Below are positions 53,174-62,497 of a stretch of 64,000 nucleotides of DNA, one piece after another; position 1 is the stretch's first letter; every line of letters starts with the position of its first letter. Origin of the DNA: Cytophagales bacterium (lineage in GTDB: Bacteria; Bacteroidota; Bacteroidia; Cytophagales; 172606-1); the NCBI GenBank assembly GCA_030448185.1, contig JAUJNL010000007.1:41152-105151 (forward strand), written 5' to 3'. Below the pieces are notes generated by a model, which saw nothing but the letters and a program-made list of their open reading frames with translations, was not told where the DNA came from and did no database searches. Made by a program: the position numbers and the translations under genes.

Positions 53174-54546
53174 GTGAAAAAATACGCAATTTACCCGTTT
53201 AATTCACCTTTCGGGAGATGTTTCCTCCTCAACCTCTCCTTTCTGTTAGCTTACTATCTCAAGTTTGGCAACATCCATATCCATAAGTATCCGTCCTATC
53301 TGATGCTGATGGGATGCTTTAATCTGATCTGGATTGTTATAGCATTTATACTGAAAGTATATAATATCAGCCGGGTAGCCCGTTATTCGGATATAACACT
53401 TGGCCTGCTAAAGTTGTTTTTTCTTCCATGTTTCGCTGATTACTGTGTTTATTGTAGCCCGTAACGGCTATTTCTATTCCCGGCAGCACCTGATTTCACC
53501 TATCTGCTTTTATCAGCACTAGTAATTGGATGGCGGTTGGGCTCATTACTTTATTCCGGCTCTACGGAAGGCGGAGGAAACCATCGGAAGGTTGTAATCG
53601 TAGGATTTAGTGGTATCGCCAGAGAATTAAAGCGATTTTTTATTTCTAATCCTCAGTATGGTTACCAGTTCGTTGGCTTTTTTGACGATGCTGCTACTAA
53701 TGCCCATGAGGTCCAAAGGGGCAAAGTGGGAAGATGTCAAGCAGTATGTTCTAAATAACCAAGTAGATGAGATTTATTGCACCATGACGGATATGGATAG
53801 CAAGCGGGTCAATGAGCTAATTGATTTTGCCGAAGCGAATAAGGTTCCGGTGAAAGTGGTTCCTGATTTTCGCGATATCAATTACCGGAAGATTAACTTG
53901 GATTTCTATGACGAATTTCCAGTACTTACCTTCCGCGAGATTCCTTTGGATGACGCCTTAACCGGATTGCTAAACGTAGTTTTGATATTGCCTTTTCATT
54001 GCTGGTTATCTTTTTCGTGTTTCCCTGGCTTTTCCCAATTATAGCCCTACTCATTCTGATTGACTCACTGGGACCGGTTTTCACTGCAGCGGCGCTCCGG
54101 AAAAATAATAAAGACTTTTGGTGCTGGAAGTTTAGAAGTATGTATTTCAATGATGCTTCGAGTTTAAACAAGCTACCCGCGACGATTGCCGTATTACCCG
54201 CATCGGACGAATCTTACGTAAAACGAATCTGGATGAAATGCCCCAGTTTATTAATGTACTATTGGGACATATGTCAGTAGTAGGCCCGCGTCCGCATCCG
54301 ATCAAGCTTGATGAAAGCTTTCAGCATGTCATTGACCGTTACACGGAACGTAACGGAAGTGAAAGCCAGGTGTAACGGGGCTGGCTCAGGTAAAGGATAC
54401 CGGGGCGAAACGGCCCATCCCCAACTGATGAAGAACCGCGTGCGGGTAGATTTGTTCTACATCGAAAACTGGTCATTCCTGCTGGACCTGAAAATTATCT
54501 TCCTGACTTTGGGCAGCATGATGAAGGTGACCCGAATGCTTTTTAA
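53174..54546 (+). pseudogene. WcaJ-like undecaprenyl-phosphate sugar phosphotransferase, heavily frameshifted
   Basis: Reading across at least seven breaks from GTG 53174 gives a ~455-residue exopolysaccharide sugar-phosphate transferase. It has N-terminal membrane helices (LNLSFLLAYYLKFGNIHIHK, LIWIVIAFILKVYN), a Rossmann-like domain (HRKVVIVGFSGIARELKRFF), then the catalytic half: [62 protein letters not shown] and [13 protein letters not shown], ending MMKGDPNAF and TAA 54544-54546. It would transfer the first sugar phosphate to undecaprenyl phosphate for polysaccharide synthesis. No glycosyltransferases are near, and it is broken here. Confidence 0.8.
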
Positions 54547-54620
54547 TTTATTTCGTATCCCCATTCAAGGTCAGTTTCCGGTTACTTATTTCTCCATATA
54601 GTCTCTAACCATGATGATAA

Positions 54621-54648
54621 AAAAGCCATCTGTTTCCAGATGGCTTTT
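54621..54648. terminator. Bidirectional intrinsic terminator
   Basis: A 12-bp stem AAAAGCCATCTG / CAGATGGCTTTT with loop TTTC, flanked by A-runs on the left and Ts on the right, lies between the WcaJ-like gene (plus) and rplS (minus). U-tracts form on both strands. Confidence 0.8.
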
Positions 54649-54673
54649 ATATTTCTTATTCGTCAAGTGTAGC

Positions 54674-55033
54674 TTATACGGCTTTCTTTTTCTCCTTGAT
54701 ACGGCCGCTTTGCCAGACTTGCCGCGCAGGTAGAATAAGCGGGCCCGGCGGACTACTCCCCTGGCGTACCAGTTCGATCTTTCAATGTTAGGGGAGAGAA
54801 GCGGAAAGATTCTTTCCACGCCCTACGGCGTGGATACTTTACGTACCGTAAAGGTTTCACCATTGGTGCTGGTGTTACGGCGCTGCATCACCGTACCTTG
54901 GAATTGCTGGACACGTTCTTTGTTTCCTCGCGGATCTTCACGTGAACATTAATCGTATCACCCGGTTTGAAGTCAGAATACCGGCACGCCTCTCCTGATT
55001 TTCCGCTTCAATCAATTTGATAAATTCGCTCAT
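54674..55033 (-). pseudogene. rplS: Ribosomal protein L19, five frameshifts and one in-frame stop
   Basis: The frames, taken in pieces from ATG 55033, spell L19: [94 protein letters not shown] and RIKEKKKAV to TAA 54674-54676. One codon reads TAG where the family has Tyr (STPYG). L19 sits at the interface of the two ribosomal subunits and is normally a single, indispensable gene. Six defects in 360 bases are not credible as biology, and the promoter upstream is perfect. Most likely a badly polished stretch. Confidence 0.88.
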
Positions 55034-55083
55034 GAGTATAATCAGTATGCAATAATACGCTTCTGGCCTTTGAAAAAGGAGTG

Positions 55084-55114
55084 CAAATATAGTAACTATT
55101 GCTGATTGACAACA
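55084..55114 (-). promoter_or_regulatory. Bacteroidetes-type promoter for rplS
   Basis: On the minus strand TTGTTG-like -33 (TTG at 55110-55112), an 18-base spacer, then -7 TATATTTG (55084-55091) followed by C: full agreement with the TTTG / TAnnTTTG pattern. Transcription would start about 40 bases before the L19 start codon. Confidence 0.65.
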
Positions 55115-55201
55115 CTTTGTGCTAAATTATTTTTAATGTCTAAACTTGCCGGAAATTTATCGGCGCATCAGCATATTATTTAATCGGCACATCAACTTAT
55201 A

Positions 55202-55209
55202 TATCTTTG
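55202..55209 (+). promoter_or_regulatory. Candidate -7 element immediately ahead of glyS
   Basis: TATCTTTG followed by C lies only 5 bases before ATG 55215. If used, transcription would start at or next to the start codon, giving a leaderless message. The -33 region is weak (TTTA). Confidence 0.45.
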
Positions 55210-55214
55210 CGTCC

Positions 55215-56711
55215 ATGGCTACACAAGAAACCCCTGCAACGGAAAATTCACTTCCCAAAATCATTTCCCATGCCAAGGAATATGGCTTTGTATTTCCTTC
55301 CAGCGAAATATACGATGGCCTTGCCGCAGTGTATGATTATGGTCCCTACGGTGTGGAACTGAAAACAACCTGAAAATGCTGTGGTGGAAGTCTATGACGC
55401 AACTCCACGATAATATTGCCGGCATTGATGCGGCTATTTTTATGCATCCGCTCACCTGGAAGGCTTCTGGCCACGTAGATTCATTTAATGATCCTATGAT
55501 TGATAACCGTGATTCCAAGAAGCGGTACCGGGCCGACCAGTTGCTGGAAGGCAAAGCGGAGGAGTACGAAAAAGCGGGTGATGAAGCACGGGGACAAGCG
55601 TTGCGAAACGAACTGGCCCGACTGTTAGGGGCAGAAGATTTAAATGGAGTACGCGAATTGATTATTACGGAAGGTATTGTATGCCCAATTTCGGGTACGG
55701 CTAACTGGACCGAAGTACGGCAGTTTAACCTGATGTTTTCCACGAAGGTAGGTTCGGTAGCCGAAGAGGCCGAAACCATTTATCTGCGTCCGGAAACGGC
55801 CCAGGGGATATTCGTCAATTTCCTGAACGTCCAAAAAACGGCCCGGATGAAAGTACCCTTCAGGATTGCCCAGATCGGGAAAGCCTTCCGGAATGAAATT
55901 GTAGCCCGTCAGTTTATCTTCCGGATGCGCGAATTCGAGCAGATGGAAATGCAGTACTTTGTGCGTCCCGGGAGGAAATGAAGTGGTATGAGTTCTGGCG
56001 CGACACCCGTCATAAATGGCATCAGGCAGTGGGTTTACCCGCCCAAAAGTTAAAGTTTCACATTCATGAGAAGCTGGCACATTACGCTAATGCCGCAGTG
56101 GATATTGAGTTTGAGTTTCCGTTTGGCTTTAAGGAAATCGAAGGCATTCACTCCCGGACGGCGTTTGATTTAACCGAACACCAGAAACTTTCCAGGAAGA
56201 GCTGCAATACTTCGACAATGACCTTGGCCCGGATGGGAAGCCTTATGGCAATTATGTACCCTATGTGGTAGAAACATCCGTGGGTGCGGACTGGCTATTT
56301 CTGGCCGTATTGTGTAACGCTTATACGGAAGAAGTAGTAGGAGAAGGTGAAAATCAGAAGGAACGCACCTATCTGAAGCTTCACCCAGCCATAGCTCCGG
56401 TGAAAGCAGCTATTTTCCCGCTGGTGCGTGAGAATGGTTTGTCCGAGAAGGCCATGCAGATCTTTAACGAACTGAAACAGGACTTCCGGGTGATTTACGA
56501 AGAACGGGATGCCATTGGCAAACGATACACCCGCCAGGACCTGATCGGTACGCCTTTCTGCATTGCGATAGACTACCAAACGATGGAGGACGATACCGTT
56601 ACGATCCGTTACCGCGATACCATGGAGCAGGAGCGGGTTCATATGGGTGAATTAAGCCAAAAAATAGGCCGGGAAGTTTCGCTCAGCCGGATTTTCGAAA
56701 AGCTGGTCTGA
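55215..56711 (+). CDS. glyS: Glycine--tRNA ligase, single-chain type, three frameshifts
   Basis: Starts ATG 55215. [20 protein letters not shown] and [11 protein letters not shown] open the eukaryote-like class II enzyme. [14 protein letters not shown] holds motif 2 region, [19 protein letters not shown] follows, and [20 protein letters not shown] is the anticodon-binding part. Breaks are at about 55363 (one A too few), 55970 (G-run short by one) and 56190. Repaired length is ~498 residues, the family norm. It charges tRNA-Gly. As the only such gene expected it should be essential, so the breaks are probably errors. The stop lies in a long inverted repeat shared with the convergent neighbour. 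Confidence 0.92.
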
Positions 56712-56844
56712 ACCATGATTTACTTGATTGAAGGATTATCTTGATTTTAATATTCCAATCTTGCTAATCTGGTGGATCCCGAAAATTCTGATTTAGACGA
56801 TTTAATCAGGGTAATCCTTTAATCAAGTAAATCATGGTTCAGAC
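56706..56844. repeat. 33-bp inverted repeat covering the glyS stop and reaching the DUF4293 gene end
   Basis: Arms 56706-56738 and 56812-56844 are reverse complements with one mismatch (word ATTTACTTGATTNAAGGATTA). The space between holds further words (AATCAGGGTAATCC, CAATCTTGCTAATC). The left arm contains the glyS TGA; the right arm ends one base before the stop of the convergent gene. Probably a two-way terminator grown from a repeat family. Confidence 0.75.
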
Positions 56845-57309
56845 TTACCTGAGCCGGTCAGCCGAGCGTACCAGATTTTCGTCGCGGCGGATAAAACGAT
56901 TGGCAAACAGATTACAGATCATAGCAGCCATGGGTAAGTAAGTGCCCAGCAGATACTTGCCCTGCTGGCCCGGAATAATACTTTCGCCCTGATTGGAGAA
57001 AAGCATAATCAAGCCCAGCACGCCAGCCATCAGCAAGGAGTTCAATGCGCCCAGTTTGATTTGCAGAAGACGGTTGGTGTAGCGGGTAATTGAAAATAAA
57101 GCCAGACCAGCCGCAATGGCAGCTAAGACCGCAATGTAAAACACGGATTTGGAAGCGACTTCTTTGCCTTGACGCGAATGCTCCAGTTCAAGCGCATTTA
57201 AGGTAACGGACTCTGCACCTTTGGTCTCTTCCCAGGTGGGTAAAAACAGGCTCAGACTCATACACAGAGCCAGAATCAGTAAGAATATGGTTTGAATACG
57301 TTGCCACAT
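56845..57309 (-). CDS. DUF4293 family membrane protein
   Basis: 154 residues, intact. MWQRIQTIFLLILALCMSLS is the typical family start; four hydrophobic segments follow (FYIAVLAAIAAGLALFSITR, LGALNSLLMAGVLGLIMLFS, GTYLPMAAMICNLFANRF). The tail RFIRRDENLVRSADRLR contains the conserved RRDE-VRSADRLR end. This family is restricted to Bacteroidetes and has no known function. Confidence 0.9.
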   Translation of the reverse strand: MWQRIQTIFLLILALCMSLSLFLPTWEETKGAESVTLNALELEHSRQGKEVASKSVFYIAVLAAIAAGLALFSITRYTNRLLQIKLGALNSLLMAGVLGLIMLFSNQGESIIPGQQGKYLLGTYLPMAAMICNLFANRFIRRDENLVRSADRLR

Positions 57310-57315
57310 AGCTAT

Positions 57316-57416
57316 TTTAAATGGTAAATGCTAAAGGTTAAATGGTAAATGAAGGTAACTGCAATATTGACGCATATTCATTTAGCATTCAACATTCAAG
57401 ATTTAAAATTTACTCA
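57316..57416. repeat. Intergenic inverted word repeat (AATGGTAAATG / CATTTAGCATTC family)
   Basis: TTTAAATGGTAAATGC, TAAAGGTTAAATGGTAAATG on the left face CATTTAGCATTCAACATTC and AAGATTTAAAATTTACTC on the right. It starts 6 bases behind the DUF4293 start and ends at the MutS-like stop. Same words as 18874-18985. Confidence 0.55.
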
Positions 57417-59225
57417 TCACACTTCAATTCCCATCTGACGCATCAGGTGACTGGCGTTGAAGCTGCGGCAGATTCCCGCTTTAAGCTGATAGTCAAAATA
57501 CAGTTTGCCGTCCTTAAAATCACTGTTGAAGCTATAGTTTAGGACTGAACCCGGCATTTCGTCAGCCAATTCGCCCAAAGCCAGATCATGCGTGGAAACC
57601 AGACCCGCCGCATTATACCGGTGTAATTGCCGGATGAGGGCTTTGGCGCCTTCGTGCCGGTCGTGCGAATTGGTGCCTTTCAGAATTTCGTCGAGCAGGT
57701 AGAAGATGGGTTGGTCAGCCGGCAGCAGTTCTACCAGTTGCCGCAAACGCTTTAACTCCGCATAAAACGACGATACACTTTCCTCCAGTGAATCCTGGGT
57801 GCGCATGGCAGTAAAAATCTGAAAGCGGGAAACCGAAAGACTATTCGCACAGACTGGAGCTCCCATGAGAGCAAGTACCCCATTGATGCCCACCGTGCGC
57901 AGAAAGGTGCTTTTTCCCGACATATTGGACCCCGTAATTACGCCGGTGGTGCCACGTTTAGAGAGTGTAAAATCATTTTTTACCCGTTTTTCACGCAGAA
58001 TCAATGGGTGCCCCAGGGCTGTGGCCGAAAATTGAATATCCGCTTCACTAACGGTAGGCATCGGGTACTGCGGGTTGGCATAGGCGAAACCAGCCAGGCT
58101 GTTGAGAGCCTCGGCCTGGGCTAGTGCCGTAAACCATTGCCGGGCCACGGGACTTATTCCCCTTTTCCACCGCTCCAGTCGAATCATCCAGAATAAATCC
58201 CACAACAGGGTCGTATTGACGAGCAGATAAAAGTACACATTACGCCGGGCTTGCAGGTTATCGAGTAAGGAAGCCAGCTTCCGGATTTGCTGCGAAGCCC
58301 TGGCCACTCCTGTACCCTTTCCCAACTGGCTCCTGATTTGTTTGAGCATAACTGATGCGAATGATTGGGTTTCAAGCGTATACAGCAGTTTCTCGTACGT
58401 CTTCAATGTCTGTACGCTCTGGTAGGTCGCTTCGGATGCTTGATGTACTTCGCGGAACGTATACCGGAGCAAGGCTGCATTAATCAGCATCAGCAGTACC
58501 GGCAGGTGATACGTGACACTTTCCGTAAACAGGGCCAATAGTATGCTGCCAATAGTAAATAGTGGTAGCAGGTAAGTCAACGCCACCAGCCACTGACGGT
58601 TACCGATCTGAGGCGGCTCATTAAGCCAGGTCAACAGGTGCCCAATAGCTGCCGGGTCGTCGTGTACGTGCCGCCCGGAGGCTTGAAACTGCTGCCGCCA
58701 ATCTATATCTCCGCGCAGTTCGGCTACTGCTTCCTGGCGGGCCTCTATTTCTCCTATGGATGCTGCCTCTTTCATCCAGTGCGCCAGCAATTGACGTCCT
58801 CCCGAACTATTGGTCCGGTTGAGCAGCACGAATAAAGAACTCCGGCCAAAAATGTCGAGATCTCCCGTATAAGGATGCAAAGGGTCCGAAAAATCGCTGC
58901 CGGTATCAGTTGGGTAAAATTTACCTGCTAGACGATCCTGCTCCTCCTCATTAATCTGCACGAGAAAGCGATACTGATTACGCTGCCGGGTAATGGTCTG
59001 GTGTTTTTTGACCAGCCAGCTAAAAAGCAACAGTCCGGCAACTACCAATAACAGAATCAAGCCTAAATCAACATTGAGGTAAATAAGCAGGACGCTACTT
59101 CCCACAATACCTATGAAAGTCAATACGCGAAGCCACGAAAACACATTGAATTTTTGCTGCCATTGACCGGCCAATTTCCCAAAGGTTTCCTGCCGCTGCT
59201 TATAAGTCAAGATTAGAGGCTCCAT
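57417..59225 (-). CDS. Membrane-associated MutS-like ATPase
   Basis: 602 residues from ATG 59225 (MEPLILTYKQRQETF); ATG 59246 adds seven codons. Two hydrophobic segments near the N-terminus (LTFIGIVGSSVLLIYLNV, LILLLVVAGLLLFSWLV) and two near 220-265 (LTYLLPLFTIGSILLALF, LPVLLMLINAALL) suggest a membrane protein. The C-terminal MutS ATPase is complete: GSNMSGKSTFLRTVG (Walker A), DSLEESVSSFYAELKRL, FYLLDEILKGTNSHDR (Walker B) and STHD. It lacks the mismatch-binding domain of MutS and the Smr domain of MutS2. Function unknown; intact. Confidence 0.88.
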   Translation of the reverse strand: MEPLILTYKQRQETFGKLAGQWQQKFNVFSWLRVLTFIGIVGSSVLLIYLNVDLGLILLLVVAGLLLFSWLVKKHQTITRQRNQYRFLVQINEEEQDRLAGKFYPTDTGSDFSDPLHPYTGDLDIFGRSSLFVLLNRTNSSGGRQLLAHWMKEAASIGEIEARQEAVAELRGDIDWRQQFQASGRHVHDDPAAIGHLLTWLNEPPQIGNRQWLVALTYLLPLFTIGSILLALFTESVTYHLPVLLMLINAALLRYTFREVHQASEATYQSVQTLKTYEKLLYTLETQSFASVMLKQIRSQLGKGTGVARASQQIRKLASLLDNLQARRNVYFYLLVNTTLLWDLFWMIRLERWKRGISPVARQWFTALAQAEALNSLAGFAYANPQYPMPTVSEADIQFSATALGHPLILREKRVKNDFTLSKRGTTGVITGSNMSGKSTFLRTVGINGVLALMGAPVCANSLSVSRFQIFTAMRTQDSLEESVSSFYAELKRLRQLVELLPADQPIFYLLDEILKGTNSHDRHEGAKALIRQLHRYNAAGLVSTHDLALGELADEMPGSVLNYSFNSDFKDGKLYFDYQLKAGICRSFNASHLMRQMGIEV

Positions 59226-59376
59226 CAAACTGTTTTTAGGTAGCAAATTAAAGACTTTCGCGTTTTTCCCGTAAGATGCCGATTTCTTACGTCACTCCTG
59301 AAAATAATAATTGGATTTTAATCCGTAAAGATTGGTTCCCAGTTGGGATTTAGGCGATTAAGTAGTTAATTTTGCC

Positions 59377-59384
59377 CTCTTCAT
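59377..59384 (+). promoter_or_regulatory. Candidate -7 promoter element for ppiD
   Basis: TAATTTTG followed by C matches TAnnTTTG, 21 bases before ATG 59406. The -33 region shows only TTTA. Confidence 0.4.
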
Positions 59385-59405
59385 TGCAAGTATTCTGTTT
59401 AAAAA

Positions 59406-61521
59406 ATGGCGTTAATCAACAAGATCAGAGAAAAGTCAGGCTGGGCTATTGGCATCATTGCAATTAGTCTGGGACTTTTTATGGTAGGTTCCGATCTGAT
59501 CGGGCCTAATTCACAAATATTCGGTGACGGCCAGCGGGTCGGCAAAATTGCCGGAGAAAAAATAGAACTCCAGGATTTTCAGTCGGAGCTGCAGCAAGCC
59601 CAGTACCAGTATGCAGCCAGTACCGGACAAAATCCGACGGAAGAGCAAATGGCCGGACTACGGGACCAGGTATGGAATAACCTTGTTTTCCGGTATGCCT
59701 ACCAGAAAGAATTTGACAAACTGGGGCTAACCGTGAGTGACGACGAACTGGAGGATATGGTGCAGGGTGACCACATTGACGAAAACCTTAAGCAAGCTCC
59801 CATTTTCCAGGATCCGGCTACCAAGCAATTTGATAAGAACCGGGTGATTATGTATCTGAAACAGCTTAATTCGGATAGTATACCGCCCCAGCAATTAGGT
59901 CAATGGACTTTATTTGAAGACCAGCTGCGGAAAAGCCGGCTCCAGAACAAGTATGTAAACCTGTTGAAAAATTCTGCTTACGTAACGAAAGCAGAGGCCA
60001 AACGGGAATATACGGCACAAACGGCCAAGGCTACGGCCAAATTCGTGTATGTGCCTTTTTTCAGCATCCCGGATTCAGCCGTAAAAGTGACCGACGATCA
60101 GCTTCGTGCGTACCTTAACGATCATAAGGAACAATACAAAGGCGAGGTACGCCGCAGCATCCAGTACGTGACCTTCTCCATTATGCCCTCAGCCAAAGAT
60201 AGTGCCGACCTGCTGACGGAGATCAAAGAACTAGCTAAAGGATTGGCTTCCGCCCAGAATGACTCGGCTTTTGCCGTGGCTAATACCGATATTCCTTTCC
60301 CGAGCAACTACCGCACCATCGGTGAATTACCCGACCAGTTACAGGGTGAGATTGCCACTTTTATCGAGGGAGGCATGTACGGCCCTTACCGGGAAGGTGA
60401 TACCTATTCCATATATAAACTTTAATAAGGACGATACGGTGTATTCGGCCCAAAGCCGCCATATTCTGTTTAAAGCAGATAGCTCTGATCAGAGTCAGGC
60501 CGAAGCGTTGCGAAAAGCCCGCGAAGTATTAGCCCAGATTAAAGCAGGCTTCTTTGAAGAAATGGCCCGGCAACACGGCTCTGATGGTACTGCACAAAAC
60601 GGCGGTGACTTGGGTTGGTTCTCCGAAGGCCGCATGGTAAAGCCTTTCGAGCAGGCAGTCATGCGCTTTAATGGTACCGGGCTGCTGCCTGAGCCGGTTA
60701 AGACCGATTTTGGCTACCACATTATTAAAGTGACTCAGCCTAAGACCAACCGGACGTATAAAATTCATGCGGTTCAGAAAGCTTTGGCGCCCAGCGACGA
60801 AACGCGGGATGAGGCTTACCGACGGGCCAGTGCCTTCCTGAGCAACGGTCAGAATCTAGAGGCTTTCCGGGCTAATCTCAAGAAAGAACCTTCATTATCG
60901 GCTTATACCGCCGACAATGTACGCCCCTCCGATAACACAGTGAATACATTGCCTAATGCCCGTGAGATTGTCCGCTGGGCTTACGATGAAGATACCGAAG
61001 TGGGCGAAATCAATGAGCAGGTGTTTGAACTGGAAAACCAGTATGTAGTAGCCGCCCTGACTGGGGCTTCTGAAGAAGGCGAACCAAGCATTGAGGCGTA
61101 CCGCGATGAGCTAACTGCCAAAGTGCGTAATCAGTTAAAGGCAGAACAGATTTTGAACAAATTGGGCAACGCCTCCGGTACACTCGAATCAATAGCGCAG
61201 AAATACGGCGCACAAGCCCAGGTAAATACTGCCGCTGATGTGACACTGGCCTCCAATACCTTGCAGAACGTCGGTTTTGATCCAGTGGCGGTTGGAAAAA
61301 CGTTTGGCTTGAAGCAGGGTAAGCGTACCAAACCTTTCGCCGGAGAAAACGGGGTGTTAGTGATTGAGTTAACCAATATGACTATGGCCCCTGAAATCGC
61401 TGATTACTCGCAGTACAAAAATCAGATTGTGCAGACTTATAGCGGCCGGGCCAATTACTTTATTGACCGGGCTATCAATGAGCATGCTGATATTGAAGAT
61501 AACCGGTATAAATTCTTTTAA
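59406..61521 (+). CDS. ppiD: PpiD/SurA-like periplasmic peptidyl-prolyl isomerase, one frameshift
   Basis: ~705 residues when joined. One N-terminal transmembrane anchor (WAIGIIAISLGLFMVGSDLI) is followed by a SurA-N-like chaperone region (GQRVGKIAGEKIELQDFQSE, YAYQKEFDKLGLTVSDDELE) and a parvulin domain (SRHILFKADSSD, AQNGGDLGWFSEGRMVKPFE, VKTDFGYHIIKV). The frame breaks at about 60422 (TATAAACTTTAA), where two extra T would give KLFNKDDTVYS. PpiD-type proteins are inner-membrane chaperones helping outer-membrane and secreted proteins emerge from the translocon. A strong terminator follows. Confidence 0.88.
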
Positions 61522-61541
61522 TCCGGCACTACTTTCCACTC

Positions 61542-61574
61542 AAAAGCCAGCCTCTAACCAAGGCTGGCTTTTTT
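61542..61574 (+). terminator. Intrinsic terminator after ppiD
   Basis: A 12-bp stem AAAAGCCAGCCT / AGGCTGGCTTTT with a 7-base loop is followed by TT and CATT. 21 bases after the ppiD stop. Confidence 0.9.
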
Positions 61575-61710
61575 CATTCTATTACCCCACCAAATATTTG
61601 TCATACCGTTAAAAGAATCAGTAAGAAGATGTGCGGGGCAATCAGTTATATATTACTGGGCGCAGCAACCTACAACATTGGCTGACGAGCCGCGAAAGAA
61701 AACTATTTAC

Positions 61711-61742
61711 CCTTTACCATTCAACATTTACCATTGCCATTT
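61711..61742. repeat. Short CATTTACCATT word repeat before deoC
   Basis: CCTTTACCATTCAACATTTACCATTGCCA repeats the CATTTACC word three times directly before the deoC ATG; related to words at 57316-57416 and 18874-18985. Confidence 0.45.
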
Positions 61743-62405
61743 ATGACCATACCTTATCAGGCTATTGAGTACCATCGGCTCCATCCCTTAATCAAGGACC
61801 GGGAAGTGGACGCTGCGGTAAGAGAAGCTATTTCAATCGGATTAAATGGATTATGTATACCGCCTTACTGGGTCAAAAAGGCAAGCCGGGACATACTACC
61901 CGCAGGCATTGGACTGGTTACGGCAATAGGGTATCCGTATGGCTACCAGCGTACGGAAGCAAAACTAGCCGAAATGGAGCTAGCCTTTACCGATGGGGCA
62001 CAGGAAATCGAGCTGACAATTAATCTATCCGCGCTAAAGTCACAGTGCTGGAACTGGATCAAAGTGGAGATTGCCCGGTTTGCTAAATCAGTGCACGACA
62101 AAGAAAAGATACTAACGGTAGTCATGGATACCGAATTGCTTAGTCAGGACGAACTGACCCGGCTTTGCAAAGAAGCAGCCGATGCCGGAGCCGATAATCT
62201 CAAAACAACTACCTCGTACCAGCCAGCGCCCTTACATGTTCAAAAAATTAGCCATATCAGGGAATTACTCCACCATTCGGTAGGGCTCAAAGCTTGCTTT
62301 GCAGCCGGGAGTATTCAGCATGTACAAGAGGCTTTGGATGCAGGCGCCGATAAAATATGCGTACCCGAATTAACATTTCTTTCTCAAATGTCTACTAAAA
62401 CTTAA
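61743..62405 (+). CDS. deoC: Deoxyribose-phosphate aldolase-like protein
   Basis: 220 residues from ATG 61743 (an in-frame TTG at 61734 is part of the repeat). DeoC fold: GLCIPPYWVKKA, VTAIGYPYGYQRTEAK, DGAQEIELTINLSAL, TVVMDTELLSQDE, then the Schiff-base Lys154 in ADNLKTTTSY and the second Lys183 in VGLKACFAAGS. It cleaves 2-deoxyribose-5-phosphate into glyceraldehyde-3-phosphate and acetaldehyde. The usual GG in the phosphate-binding GGI segment is altered to AAGSI, so activity may differ from textbook enzymes. No nucleoside-catabolism genes are adjacent. Confidence 0.8.
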   Translation: MTIPYQAIEYHRLHPLIKDREVDAAVREAISIGLNGLCIPPYWVKKASRDILPAGIGLVTAIGYPYGYQRTEAKLAEMELAFTDGAQEIELTINLSALKSQCWNWIKVEIARFAKSVHDKEKILTVVMDTELLSQDELTRLCKEAADAGADNLKTTTSYQPAPLHVQKISHIRELLHHSVGLKACFAAGSIQHVQEALDAGADKICVPELTFLSQMSTKT

Positions 62406-62497
62406 TCAAACCTTACACAACTATCTGGGCAGGAGAAGTGTTAACTAACTATAGATATGCGGCAATACTGCGTATTTTTATGGCTCAATACTACAAG

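Noticed and set aside
53174..54546. Programmed frameshifting or split genes as explanation for the broken sugar transferase
   Set aside because: Breaks are many, irregular and not at slippery motifs, and the same pattern hits rplS and glyS next door.
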